The notes under the pieces are model-generated. The model saw nothing but the letters and a program-made list of their open reading frames with translations. It did no database searches and was not told the origin of the DNA. A program made the position numbers and the translations under genes. A DNA stretch of 12,132 bases, taken from positions 1 to 12,132 of the forward strand of contig JACRDV010000094.1 of NCBI GenBank assembly GCA_024860865.1, read 5' to 3'. Source of the DNA: JACRDV01 sp024860865 [NCBI: Methanobacteriota archaeon]. GTDB lineage: Archaea > JACRDV01. Below are positions 4,724-12,132 of the stretch, piece by piece (within the stretch, counting starts at the first letter, position 1; the number at the start of each line of letters is the position of its first letter).

Positions 4724-5962
4724 CTGGCGAAAATCGAGCAGATTGTTGCAAGAAAAATTTTTGATAGCCGCGGCAATCCAACAATTGAAATCGATGTTTT
4801 AACAAAAAATGGATTTGGCCGTGCAGCTGCCCCCAGCGGGGCGAGTGTTGGGAAGTATGAGGCTGTAGCTTTCCTAGACGGTGGAGTCAACCAAGCTATT
4901 AGAATAGTCAAAAAAAAAGTTGCACCCAAACTAGTTGGCATGAATGTTATTGGTCAAGCAGCAATTGATCATATACTTCGTGAAATTGACAATACTAACA
5001 ATTTTAGCAAAATTGGTGGAAACACAGCCATAGCCGTTTCGTTAGCAGTTGCAAAAGCTGCTGCAAACGCGAGTAGAGTCGCTCTTTTTAAGTATCTAAG
5101 CAAATCTGCAGTTACTATTCCATTCCCCCTTGGAAATATAATCGGCGGTGGAGCGCATGCTGGCGGTAGAACTCCCGATATTCAAGAATTTTTAGTGCTG
5201 CCAGTTGGTGCTAAAAATGTCCGCGATGCAATTCATGCAAATGCTTTAGTTCATAAGAAAACTAGAGAGTTAATTCAAAAAAGTGATCCGCAATTTTCTA
5301 ACGGGAAGGGTGATGAGGGAGCCTGGGCTCCTAATATAAAAAGTGAGACAGCGCTAGAGATTCTTTCAAAAGCGATTGATCAGGTGGGTTTAGAAACTGG
5401 TATTAATATTAAAATTGGTTTAGACGTTGCAGCATCAAGACTTTGGATGAAAAATTATTACCACTACTCACGAGAAAAAAGGAACTTTACGATAGAAGAA
5501 CAGTTGGAGTTCATTCAAAGTCTAATCAAAAGATATTCAATTTACTACGTTGAGGATCCTATAGAGGAAGAAGATTTCATCAATTTTTCAAAGTTAACTA
5601 AAACTGTTGGTTCCAAGACGCTAATTTGTGGCGACGACCTGTTTGCGACAAATATCGAAAGATTAAAAGAAGGAATTAAAAACAAATCAACTAATGCAAT
5701 TTTAATTAAGCCAAATCAAATTGGGACTTTAACTGAGACCATTCAAACAATTGAATTTGCAAAGAAAAACAAAATCATGCCTATTGTATCGCATAGGTCA
5801 GGTGAAACAACTGATGAAAGCATAGCTCACATTGCTGTTGCTTTTGATTGCCCAATAATCAAAACTGGAGTCGTTGGTGGAGAGCGAATTGCCAAACTGA
5901 ATGAATTAATCAGGATTGAAGAAATGACTGGTGCAAAGATGGCGAAGTTGCCAATAAAGTAA
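4724..5962 (+). CDS. eno: Enolase (phosphopyruvate hydratase), probable CTG start
   Basis: The enzyme converts 2-phosphoglycerate to phosphoenolpyruvate in central carbon metabolism. From CTG 4724 the protein has 412 residues. DSRGNPT (14-20), RAAAPSGAS, GGGAHAGG with its active-site His, KGDEGAWAPN, the metal ligands in VEDPIEEED and GDDLF, the catalytic Lys in LIKPNQIG, and SHRSGETTD are all present, so the enzyme looks active. The conserved N-terminus begins far upstream of the first in-frame ATG (4940), which would delete 72 residues including DSRGNPT. Between the rpoK stop (same frame) and the homologous region there is no ATG, GTG or TTG. GGAGGG (4712-4717) sits six bases before CTG, making CTG the best start; ATC 4721 is the alternative. 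Confidence 0.9.
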   Translation: MAKIEQIVARKIFDSRGNPTIEIDVLTKNGFGRAAAPSGASVGKYEAVAFLDGGVNQAIRIVKKKVAPKLVGMNVIGQAAIDHILREIDNTNNFSKIGGNTAIAVSLAVAKAAANASRVALFKYLSKSAVTIPFPLGNIIGGGAHAGGRTPDIQEFLVLPVGAKNVRDAIHANALVHKKTRELIQKSDPQFSNGKGDEGAWAPNIKSETALEILSKAIDQVGLETGINIKIGLDVAASRLWMKNYYHYSREKRNFTIEEQLEFIQSLIKRYSIYYVEDPIEEEDFINFSKLTKTVGSKTLICGDDLFATNIERLKEGIKNKSTNAILIKPNQIGTLTETIQTIEFAKKNKIMPIVSHRSGETTDESIAHIAVAFDCPIIKTGVVGGERIAKLNELIRIEEMTGAKMAKLPIK

Positions 5963-5995
5963 TTCTCTTCTCACAGGAACGGATATCAATAGAAC

Positions 5996-6018
5996 AAAAG
6001 ATTTTTTCGCTCTTTTTT
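5996..6018 (+). terminator. T-rich terminator after enolase
   Basis: Two T-runs, GATTTTTTCG (6000-6009) and CTCTTTTTTAG (6010-6020), follow the enolase stop and precede the next promoter. Archaeal intrinsic termination uses such runs without a hairpin. Confidence 0.45.
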
Positions 6019-6022
6019 AGGA

Positions 6023-6035
6023 GAAAACTTTATAC
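6023..6035 (+). promoter_or_regulatory. BRE/TATA promoter of rps2
   Basis: GAAAA (6023-6027) followed by CTTTATAC (6028-6035) is a good archaeal promoter, about 54 bases before ATG 6089. GGAGGT (6078-6083) is the ribosome-binding site. Confidence 0.55.
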
Positions 6036-6088
6036 GTTTTGAAGAATATTTTAAAAATCTTAAGATATTCTGAATTTGGAGGTTAAAA

Positions 6089-6703
6089 ATGCCTGAGGAA
6101 GAGGTAGTTGTAGAGGGTGCCCTTCTAATACCGCTAGAAAAATACCTTGAAGCAGGTATTCACATAGGCACTCAGCAAAAGACTGGAGATATGGAGCCTT
6201 TCATTTATCGTGTTCGTTCTGATGGATTGTATGTTCTTGATGTGAAGAAAACTGACGAACGAATTAGAGCCGCTGGGAAGCTCCTTTCAAAGTATGACTC
6301 AAAAACAATTCTGGCCGTATCTGCTCGACAATATGGTCAAAAGCCAGTTCATAAATTTGCTGAAATTGTTGGAGCAACTGTTATACCTGGCAGATTTGTC
6401 CCTGGCACTCTAACTAATCCGAGCTTTAAGGGATTCATTGAGCCAGAAATTCTGCTAATTAGTGATCCTAGAGGGGATGCTCAGGCCCTAGAAGAGGCAA
6501 AACAAATTGGAATTCCAGTAATAGGTCTCTGCGATACTAACAGTTCTACTGCGAATATTGACCTGATCATCCCTTGCAACAATAAAGGCCGAAAAGCGTT
6601 AACTCTTGTATATTATTTGCTTGCTAGACAAATTATGCGAGAGCGCAATTTGATACCTGTTGAGGCCGAGCTCAGCGTTCCCATGGAAGCTTTTGAAAGT
6701 TAG
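6089..6703 (+). CDS. rps2: Small ribosomal subunit protein S2 (uS2)
   Basis: The product has 204 residues, normal for archaea. [24 protein letters not shown] near the N-terminus, the [19 protein letters not shown] block, FVPGTLTNP, and [25 protein letters not shown] are diagnostic of S2/SA. It assembles on the 30S subunit. GGAGGT is six nucleotides before ATG. It has its own promoter, separate from enolase, and is followed after 44 bases by the MEMO gene. Confidence 0.95.
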   Translation: MPEEEVVVEGALLIPLEKYLEAGIHIGTQQKTGDMEPFIYRVRSDGLYVLDVKKTDERIRAAGKLLSKYDSKTILAVSARQYGQKPVHKFAEIVGATVIPGRFVPGTLTNPSFKGFIEPEILLISDPRGDAQALEEAKQIGIPVIGLCDTNSSTANIDLIIPCNNKGRKALTLVYYLLARQIMRERNLIPVEAELSVPMEAFES

Positions 6704-6710
6704 CTCAAGA

Positions 6711-6720
6711 AATTTTAAAT
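6711..6720 (+). promoter_or_regulatory. TATA box of the MEMO gene
   Basis: AATTTTAAAT is a strong TATA-like element 27-37 bases upstream of ATG 6748. That predicts a nearly leaderless transcript. Confidence 0.5.
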
Positions 6721-6747
6721 CTTAAGGATTAGCTATTCTTTTCAGGG

Positions 6748-7599
6748 ATGCTCGTGAAGATTAGAAGGCCAGCTGTATCTGGTCAATTTTATTGGTCAGA
6801 CCCCAAAGATCTCCTTGAACAAATTAGCGATTGTTATAAACATATACTTGGTCCAAGAAATTTGCCTGAAACAAAAGCAGGGCCAAGGAAAATTGTTGGG
6901 GCTGTTGCGCCTCATGCAGGTTATATGTACTCCGGCCCAGTGGCGGCCCACACCTATAATGAGCTTGCAGCTGATGGTATACCAGATACTGTTGTAATTA
7001 TTGGTCCAAATCATACGGGCGTAGGTTCAGGCGTTGCTATAATGGTTGAAGGTGCTTGGCAAACGCCATTAGGAACGGTTGAAATCGATTCTGATTTGGC
7101 AAAGCAAATCATAAAGAAAAGTGAAACGATAGATTCAGATGAAACAGCTCACTATTCTGAACATTCAATAGAAGTTCAGCTTCCATTTTTGCAACACATC
7201 TATAATGAAAAGTTCAAGTTCATTCCAATTTGTATGATGATGCAAGATCTAGACACAGCAAGGGAAGTTGGAAAAGCTATTGCTGTAGCTGCTAAAGATA
7301 AAAATGTCGTTATCCTGGCAAGTACAGATTTTACTCATTATGAATCTCAAAAAATTGCTCTTGACAAAGATTTGAAAGCAATCGATGCTATCATTAACTT
7401 AAACGAGACAAAATTAGTTGAGCGAGTTATTGGTTTGAATATATCTATGTGTGGATATGGTCCAGTTGCTGCAATGATTGTTGCTGCTAAAAATTTGCAA
7501 GCTAAAGAAGGTAAATTATTAAAATATGCAACCAGTGGCGACATAACTAATGACTACTCACATGTAGTAGGCTATGGTTCAATTGCGATAAGAAAGTAA
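6748..7599 (+). CDS. MEMO1 family protein
   Basis: The protein has 283 residues. The family signature includes RPAVSGQFY near the N-terminus, PHAGYMYSGPVAAHTY (His56), GPNHTG (His89), STDFTHYE and MCGYGPVAA (Cys235). The His, His and Cys correspond to the metal (copper/iron) site of human MEMO1; the fold is related to class III extradiol dioxygenases. The archaeal function is not established. In archaea the gene recurrently lies between rps2 and mevalonate pathway genes, as here, hinting at a link to translation or isoprenoid metabolism. ATG 6748 fits the family start; the Shine-Dalgarno is weak, agreeing with a short leader. Confidence 0.93.
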   Translation: MLVKIRRPAVSGQFYWSDPKDLLEQISDCYKHILGPRNLPETKAGPRKIVGAVAPHAGYMYSGPVAAHTYNELAADGIPDTVVIIGPNHTGVGSGVAIMVEGAWQTPLGTVEIDSDLAKQIIKKSETIDSDETAHYSEHSIEVQLPFLQHIYNEKFKFIPICMMMQDLDTAREVGKAIAVAAKDKNVVILASTDFTHYESQKIALDKDLKAIDAIINLNETKLVERVIGLNISMCGYGPVAAMIVAAKNLQAKEGKLLKYATSGDITNDYSHVVGYGSIAIRK

Positions 7600-7708
7600 G
7601 AAATTCAAACTAAGGAATTTTCTCTATTTTGGCAACCAGAAAAGAAATTTTCAAATATATTTGTTTTATTTATTTCGTATTAAAAACAACATTGTTTAAT
7701 TAAATGAC

Positions 7709-7724
7709 AAAATATTTAAATATT
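7709..7724 (+). promoter_or_regulatory. Palindromic TATA element before the coiled-coil genes
   Basis: The TATA-like TATTTAAAT (7713-7721) lies within the palindrome AATATTTAAATATT (7711-7724). The predicted start near 7742 gives a leader of about 20 bases to ATG 7762. The 162-base gap between the MEMO stop and this gene is otherwise very AT-rich without a gene. Confidence 0.5.
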
Positions 7725-7761
7725 CTTAAAAATTAAACTAAGAACGAAAGTAGCTCGGTTA

Positions 7762-7983
7762 ATGAAAGAGTCCTCTCCAAAGGTGCAAAAAATGCAGGAG
7801 AAAATTGAATATGAAGATGTTATTTTAGGAGAAATAGAAGATTTAAGAAAGAGGATAATTGAACAACGAAAATTGTTAGAGGAGTTACGAGAAAGAATTG
7901 ATACAGAGATGAAATTCGACTTAGAAAAATTAAAAGTTATAGAAAAACTTAGAAAAGAAAGATCAAATTTTATTCCAACTTAA
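7762..7983 (+). CDS. Small coiled-coil protein A, unknown function
   Basis: The protein has 73 residues, almost wholly charged and helical. From about residue 15 to 68 the pattern EDLRKRIIEQRKLLEELRERI shows heptad spacing of Leu/Ile, a probable coiled coil. There is no signal peptide, membrane segment or Cys. I recognise no family. A promoter-like element lies upstream, and a second coiled-coil gene follows after 26 bases, so the two probably form an operon and may interact. They separate the MEMO and mevalonate kinase genes, which are often close in this conserved cluster, suggesting a lineage-specific insertion. Codon use is strongly A/T-ending, similar to its neighbours. Confidence 0.6.
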   Translation: MKESSPKVQKMQEKIEYEDVILGEIEDLRKRIIEQRKLLEELRERIDTEMKFDLEKLKVIEKLRKERSNFIPT

Positions 7984-8009
7984 ATAAGAAAAACAATAAG
8001 GAGAAAAAG

Positions 8010-8276
8010 ATGGTGAGTAAAGAAGAATTAGAAGAGAAATTAAAAGAAGCAAAAACAGTTGAAGAGAAATTAAAAATAATGATTGAAACAGATGAAACTA
8101 TTTTAAAAGAGCTTAAGGAGCAGGGAGAGATGCTTGAAGAGCAAGGGAAAAGACTTGAGGAACAAAGAAAGAGGCTTGAGGCTCTTAGTTTTCAAACAAA
8201 AACCATCAAGGAATTATGGGGACTCTCTGTTGCAGAAAAAGCTATCGCAGCACCAACAAACCCTGGAAATAAATAA
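8010..8276 (+). CDS. Small coiled-coil protein B, unknown function
   Basis: The protein has 88 residues, with AAGGAG (7998-8003) six bases before ATG 8010. Residues 4-64 are Glu/Lys/Leu-rich with an internal repeat: LKEQGEMLEEQGKRLEEQRKR contains three copies of a seven-residue L-x-E-Q unit, so a coiled coil is expected. A less charged tail follows (IKELWGLSVAEKAIAAP). There is no recognised family. The pairing with protein A suggests a heteromeric coiled coil; this is inference. Long Glu-rich helices are also easily gained by drift, so homology searches on composition alone would mislead. Confidence 0.65.
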   Translation: MVSKEELEEKLKEAKTVEEKLKIMIETDETILKELKEQGEMLEEQGKRLEEQRKRLEALSFQTKTIKELWGLSVAEKAIAAPTNPGNK

Positions 8277-8734
8277 TTGAAAATCTATTATTAAGTTATT
8301 TATTTGAAATGGTTTGAATCGATTGGGAATTCTTTATACAAAAGAAGACAAAAAGCATAAGTTTTCAAAAATCTATTATTAAAATTATTTTGAAAAATTT
8401 CCGTAAGTCTTTATATTTGAACGCATATGCTTGATATTATCGAAATATTTGGCGTCCGAATGACTTTAGAATTCTTTTTTGACTCGAGGGGTTCTTTTTC
8501 AAAATCTTCGCATTAACTCTTTTTCCTAAAGCTCGGTAATAATGAAGTAGAAAAAGAAAAAAGGAAAAAATAAAAGAATATGCGAGTTTTCTAAATTTGT
8601 TCATAATAAAGCGGAATTAAAAAAGCGGTATTATTGGTCACATGATCAATGCCATAAGTTTTTTCTTAATTTTAACATTTTAGTATAAACAAATCTAAAA
8701 TAGCCTACATTTGATATTTAAAAAAGTGAAAGAA
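8277..8734. other. Long AT-rich intergenic region with orphan promoter and repeats
   Basis: No gene above about 30 codons fits. AAAATCTATTATTAA occurs twice (8280-8294 and about 8367-8381). GTAAGTCTTTATATTTG (8404-8420) looks like a BRE/TATA promoter with no gene behind it; a 29-codon frame from ATG 8427 begins too close to it. AGCTCGGT (8530-8537) echoes the sequence just before protein A (TAGCTCGGTTAATGAA), suggesting a decayed third copy or a shared regulatory motif. TTGGTCA-CA-TGATCAA (8634-8649) is a palindrome with one mismatch. A small RNA is possible. Confidence 0.4.
8681..8690 (+). promoter_or_regulatory. TATA-like element of the mevalonate kinase operon
   Basis: TAGTATAAAC lies about 45-54 bases before ATG 8735, predicting transcription from around 8710. 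The near-palindrome at 8634-8649 lies just upstream. The downstream genes are so tightly packed that this is the only clear promoter for the four-gene isoprenoid run. Confidence 0.4.
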
Positions 8735-9751
8735 ATGATAACTAGCTCAGCTCCAGGGAGTGTCAAACTTTTTTCAGAGCATGCTGTAGTTTATAACAGG
8801 CTTGGAATTACTGGGGCATTCGATAAGAGAGCTTATGCAAAAGTTTCTATTTCTGAAAAAAAAGTTAAAATACATTTAAAAGATTTTGGGGTTCAAAAAG
8901 AACTATCTGAAAAAGAAGTTGAAAAAATTTACACATCTATAAAAGAACTAATGAATAGAGAAGCAACCGAAGATATACTAAGGCTAGCTAAGAAAGATAT
9001 CGCTTTGCCACATGTTTTCATTATAGGGAATATTTTTCAAAAATTTGGGTACACCCCACTAAAAATTGAGATTCGATCTGAAATTCCAAGAAAGTCTGGT
9101 CTTGGATCCAGCGCAGCTGTTTTTGTAGCTTTGACTTATGCCATAAATAAAAATCTAAAACTAAAACTAAACAAAGAACAGATTGTAGAATTAGCAAATG
9201 AAGGGGACAAAGTTGTGCATGGAAAACCAAGTGGGGTTGATGTGAATACTTGCTTTTTTGGCGGATATATTAAATTTAAACAGTCTGAAGGCGCAAAACC
9301 TTTGGAAATAAAAACACAAGTACCTTTGGTTATCGCGGATACTGGAGTTTATAAAGATACTGGAACAATGGTTGCAGCTGTAGGAGGATTATATCAAAAA
9401 GACCCGAACGGGACAAACTCCATTTTTGATGAAATGGAAGCAATAGCGGTGAGTGGCTTAAAAGCCTTAAAAAAAGGAAATATTCGGGAATTAGGTGAAC
9501 TAATTAATCAAGCTCAAGATTGCTTGAGAAAATTGGGGGTTTCATCTCCAGAAATAGAGGAATTAATTAAAATTGCAAATAATAATGGGGCTTATGGCGC
9601 AAAATTAACAGGTGCTGGAGGAGGCGGTTGTATAATTGCAATAACAGAGCAACCACAACAGCTTACCAAAATTTTCAATAGATATGGTCACAATGCTTTT
9701 CAAACAAAGTTGGGAGTAAAAGGGGTAAATTCGAAAATCTATACCAGATGA
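8735..9751 (+). CDS. mvk: Mevalonate kinase (GHMP kinase family)
   Basis: It phosphorylates mevalonate at the 5 position using ATP, early in isoprenoid synthesis. From ATG 8735 the protein has 338 residues. EHAVVY follows the N-terminal motif, GLGSSAA (122-128) is the phosphate-binding loop, GKPSGVDVNT holds the catalytic Asp169, and LTGAGGGGC (291-299) is motif 3. I choose ATG 8735 over TTG 8711 because homologues begin just before SSAPG; the longer form adds eight residues with no Shine-Dalgarno. Odd: the usual APGK reads APGS (Ser9) followed by VK, so the motif-1 Lys is displaced or absent. It is followed by the IPK gene after four bases. Confidence 0.92.
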   Translation: MITSSAPGSVKLFSEHAVVYNRLGITGAFDKRAYAKVSISEKKVKIHLKDFGVQKELSEKEVEKIYTSIKELMNREATEDILRLAKKDIALPHVFIIGNIFQKFGYTPLKIEIRSEIPRKSGLGSSAAVFVALTYAINKNLKLKLNKEQIVELANEGDKVVHGKPSGVDVNTCFFGGYIKFKQSEGAKPLEIKTQVPLVIADTGVYKDTGTMVAAVGGLYQKDPNGTNSIFDEMEAIAVSGLKALKKGNIRELGELINQAQDCLRKLGVSSPEIEELIKIANNNGAYGAKLTGAGGGGCIIAITEQPQQLTKIFNRYGHNAFQTKLGVKGVNSKIYTR

Positions 9752-9755
9752 GATT

Positions 9756-10541
9756 ATGATTATTTTAAAATTAGGCGGCAGTGTAATAACTTTTAAAGAA
9801 AAGCCCAACACAGCAAATTTCGGCGCCATAAATAGACTTGCAATAGAAATAAAAAGGGCAAACGTTAAACATCTAGTCATAGTCCACGGTGGCGGGTCGT
9901 ACGGGCATATAACAGCCGCGAAATACAAACTCCATCATGGATTTAAAAGACCTGAACAGCTAATTGGAATCGCATTAACTCAGAGAGCAATGCAAGAGCT
10001 GAATAGTTATATCATAAAAGCTTTAGTTTTAAAAAATGTACCAGCTGTTCCAGTTCAACCCTCTGCTTGCACAATTACTGCAAATGGCCGAATAAAGAAG
10101 ATGAATGTTGATCCAATTAAACAACTTTTGAAAAATAATATTGTTCCAGTTTTGTATGGGGATATTGTTCAAGATCTAACTCGTGGATGTGCGATACTTT
10201 CTGGCGATCAAGTTGTCAGCTATTTAGCTCCAAAATTAAGGGCAGAACGGGTAATTCTTGGATCAGATGTTGATGGTGTGTTTAAGTCAGATCCAAGGAT
10301 TAATCCACAAGCAGAATTAATCAAGGAAATTACTCCCAAAACATTCAAACAAATATTTGCAGATATAGGAGGATCGACTAGAACTGATGTTACGGGTGGG
10401 ATGCTAAACAAAATAAAGGAACTTATCATGCTCTCTAAAAGAGGTATTGAATCTGAAATTGTAAATGCGGGCAAACCAAACATAATAAAAAGGACTTTAC
10501 TAGGTGAAAGAGGATTAGGTACAATAATTCATGGTGATTAG
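9756..10541 (+). CDS. ipk: Isopentenyl phosphate kinase
   Basis: It converts isopentenyl phosphate to isopentenyl diphosphate in the archaeal variant of the mevalonate pathway. It has 261 residues and the amino-acid kinase fold. The N-terminal ILKLGGSVIT gives Lys5 and the Gly-rich loop, and GGGSYGH (45-51) carries the His that separates IPK from other kinases of this fold. GDIVQDLTRGCAILSGDQ and LGSDVDGVF follow as expected, and TDVTGGMLNK is the nucleotide-side segment. It begins four bases after mvk and its last 11 bases overlap the start of the isomerase gene, indicating coupled translation. Confidence 0.94.
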   Translation: MIILKLGGSVITFKEKPNTANFGAINRLAIEIKRANVKHLVIVHGGGSYGHITAAKYKLHHGFKRPEQLIGIALTQRAMQELNSYIIKALVLKNVPAVPVQPSACTITANGRIKKMNVDPIKQLLKNNIVPVLYGDIVQDLTRGCAILSGDQVVSYLAPKLRAERVILGSDVDGVFKSDPRINPQAELIKEITPKTFKQIFADIGGSTRTDVTGGMLNKIKELIMLSKRGIESEIVNAGKPNIIKRTLLGERGLGTIIHGD

Positions 10542-11658
10542 TTTGCCAGAAAAATTCCTAACCAGCAAAAGAAAATTCGAACATATTGAGATTTGCTTAA
10601 AACATAATGTTAAAATGCGCGAGAAAAGTACTGGATTTGAGGATGTAGAGTTTATTCATAGGTCATTACCTGAGATCAATAAGCACGAAATTGAAACATC
10701 AATTGACTTTTTGGGGCATACGTTGAATGCTCCGATTATTATTGCTGGTATGACTGGCGGACATCCAGTTGCAAAGAAAATAAATGCCGAACTTGCAAAA
10801 GCAGCTCAAGACTTGTCAATTGGAATGGGTATTGGAAGCCAAAGAGCTGCAATTGAAAATCCAAGTTTAGCCTATACATATGAAATTGCCAGAAAAGTCG
10901 CTCCTGATATTTTTTTGATTGCTAACCTCGGTGCACCTCAGCTTGTAAAAGGATATAGTATTGATGAGGCAAAAAAGGCTGTAAAGATGATTGATGCAGA
11001 TGCTCTTGCAATCCATCTAAATCCGCTTCAGGAGGCTCTTCAATCAGAAGGGGAAATTGAAGCACGAGGTTATTTAAAAAATATCCAAAGGATTGCTAAA
11101 GAACTTGATGTTCCAGTGATTGCAAAAGAAACTGGTGCTGGAATTTCAGGAGAAGATGCTTTGCTATTAAAAAAAGCTGGAGTAGCAGCCATAGATATCG
11201 GAGGTGCCGGCGGAACTAGTTGGTCAGGTGTTGAATCAATAAGAGCAAAAAACAGAGGAGACAAACTCGGCGAAGAGCTAGGAAAAACTTATTGGGATTG
11301 GGGAATTCCAACTGCTGTTTCTACTGTGGAAGTTGCAGAAGCAGTTGGAAACTACTTGAAAATAATTGCAACAGGTGGAATAAGGAGTGGGCTTGATGTT
11401 GCAAAAGCACTAGCACTGGGAGCTGATGCAGCAGGGGTTGCGCTGCCATTCTTAAGCCCAGCCTATAAAGAAGGAGCTAGAGCTGTAATTTTGAAATTAA
11501 AGCAGATGATCGAAGAGCTCAGAGTTGCGATGTTTCTCGTTGGAGCTAGAAATATTTCAGAGCTAAAGCAAAGTAATGTAGTTGTGGTAGGAAAAACTGC
11601 TGATTGGTTAAAAGCGCGAGGCATTAATTTAGTAAAATTATCAAAGAGGAGAAAATAA
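10531..11658 (+). CDS. fni: Type 2 isopentenyl-diphosphate delta-isomerase
   Basis: The FMN- and NAD(P)H-dependent enzyme interconverts isopentenyl and dimethylallyl diphosphate. It has 375 residues, slightly longer than usual. The N-terminal RKFEHI (14-19) is the substrate-binding motif, MTGGHP (74-79) and GSQRAAIE (102-109) line the FMN site, and HLNPLQE (162-168) carries the catalytic Gln and Mg-binding Glu. GGAGGTSW and ATGGIRSGLDVAKALALGAD are the phosphate-binding loops of the TIM barrel. ATG 10531 overlaps the ipk end; GTG 10534 and TTG 10543 are possible alternatives. The prenyl synthase gene follows one base after the stop. Confidence 0.94.
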   Translation: MVISLPEKFLTSKRKFEHIEICLKHNVKMREKSTGFEDVEFIHRSLPEINKHEIETSIDFLGHTLNAPIIIAGMTGGHPVAKKINAELAKAAQDLSIGMGIGSQRAAIENPSLAYTYEIARKVAPDIFLIANLGAPQLVKGYSIDEAKKAVKMIDADALAIHLNPLQEALQSEGEIEARGYLKNIQRIAKELDVPVIAKETGAGISGEDALLLKKAGVAAIDIGGAGGTSWSGVESIRAKNRGDKLGEELGKTYWDWGIPTAVSTVEVAEAVGNYLKIIATGGIRSGLDVAKALALGADAAGVALPFLSPAYKEGARAVILKLKQMIEELRVAMFLVGARNISELKQSNVVVVGKTADWLKARGINLVKLSKRRK

Positions 11659-11659
11659 C

Positions 11660-12132
11660 TTGAGTGATATCCCACCCCAAATAAATTTAGCACTGGAAAA
11701 ATGGGGACCATTAATAGAACAGGAAATCAAAAGAGTAATTTCTAAGGAATATCCTGTTCCAAATTTCTATGATGCGATGACATATGCTTTAGAAACAGGT
11801 GGAAAGCGAGTAAGACCTCTTTTATGCCTAGTTGTGTGCGAGAGCCTTGGTGGAGATCCAATCAAGGCATTACCGTTTGCGGCTGCTGTGGAGATGTTGC
11901 ATAATTATTTGCTAGTCCATGATGATATAGAAGATCACGACAGAGTAAGGCGCGGTAAGCCCGCTGTTTGGGTGAAATATGGATTAGAACATGGAATAAA
12001 TATTGGAGATGGAATGCATGCTAAGGTCTATGAGATAGTTCTCAATTCAAGGGATGTTGGATTAGATGGAAAGACTGTGCTCAAACTGATCAAAGTGATT
12101 ACAGATACAACTATTTTTACAGCTGAAGGACA
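11660..12132 (+). CDS. idsA: Polyprenyl (geranylgeranyl-type) diphosphate synthase, 3' truncated by window
   Basis: The trans-prenyltransferase condenses isopentenyl diphosphate with allylic diphosphates to make the C20 precursor of archaeal lipids. 157 codons are visible, from TTG 11660 with AGGAG (11647-11651) eight bases upstream. GGKRVRP (47-53) binds isopentenyl diphosphate, DDIED (88-92) is the first Asp-rich motif, and RRGKPAVW (97-104) follows. The second Asp-rich motif lies beyond the window. Residue -5 to the first motif is Tyr83 with Leu84 and Leu85 next to it; bulky residues there limit chain length, so product length is uncertain. The homologous start region fits TTG; no ATG is near. 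Confidence 0.9.
   Translation, partial: MSDIPPQINLALEKWGPLIEQEIKRVISKEYPVPNFYDAMTYALETGGKRVRPLLCLVVCESLGGDPIKALPFAAAVEMLHNYLLVHDDIEDHDRVRRGKPAVWVKYGLEHGINIGDGMHAKVYEIVLNSRDVGLDGKTVLKLIKVITDTTIFTAEG

Noticed and set aside
4940-5962. Enolase starting at ATG 4940
   Set aside because: This would remove 72 conserved residues including the DSRGNPT and PSGAS segments, which are clearly encoded upstream in the same frame.
8427-8516. 29-codon frame behind the orphan promoter
   Set aside because: The ATG lies only about ten bases after the TATA element, before any plausible transcription start, and there is no ribosome-binding site.
1-12132. CRISPR array or complete insertion sequence
   Set aside because: No regularly spaced repeats and no transposase were seen on either strand.

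Overview
The window is archaeal chromosome, low in G+C. Archaeal-only ribosomal and RNA-polymerase subunits, TATA/BRE-type promoters, Shine-Dalgarno sites before many genes, an intron-bearing tRNA and the archaeal mevalonate route via isopentenyl phosphate all point there. A TACK-type archaeon such as a Bathyarchaeia member is my best guess, from gene order and the unusual tRNA intron positions. That placement is inference.

Left part (1 to about 2650) is an accessory, partly decayed island. It holds the C-terminal end of a winged-helix protein (1-141), a more G+C-rich stretch with the C-terminal remnant of an archaeal tyrosine recombinase (about 442-770, minus), and an intact three-gene operon (about 850-2321). 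That operon encodes a winged-helix/minimal nucleotidyltransferase, a HEPN protein and a two-helix membrane protein, and starts behind a promoter embedded in inverted repeats. After it come a truncated minus-strand winged-helix remnant (2373-2498), a 16-bp palindrome and a degenerate tRNA-like sequence (2579-2634).

Middle part (2740-6703) is the conserved archaeal S9/S2-type cluster: rpl18e, rpl13, rps9, rpoN, a tRNA-Pro(GGG) that I read as carrying two non-canonical introns, rpoK, enolase and rps2. Several of these genes start with TTG, and enolase apparently starts with CTG.

Right part (6748 to the end) couples this cluster to isoprenoid lipid synthesis: a MEMO-family protein, two small unknown coiled-coil genes, a 434-bp gene-poor gap with an orphan promoter-like site, then a tight run of mevalonate kinase, isopentenyl phosphate kinase, type 2 IPP isomerase and the start of a prenyl diphosphate synthase that runs off the window. 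Together the last four take mevalonate to the prenyl diphosphates used for archaeal ether lipids. The phosphomevalonate-to-isopentenyl-phosphate steps are not in the window.

The most likely undescribed items are the three-gene HEPN/nucleotidyltransferase/membrane operon with its operators, the doubly interrupted tRNA-Pro inside the transcription/translation cluster, and the paired coiled-coil genes.
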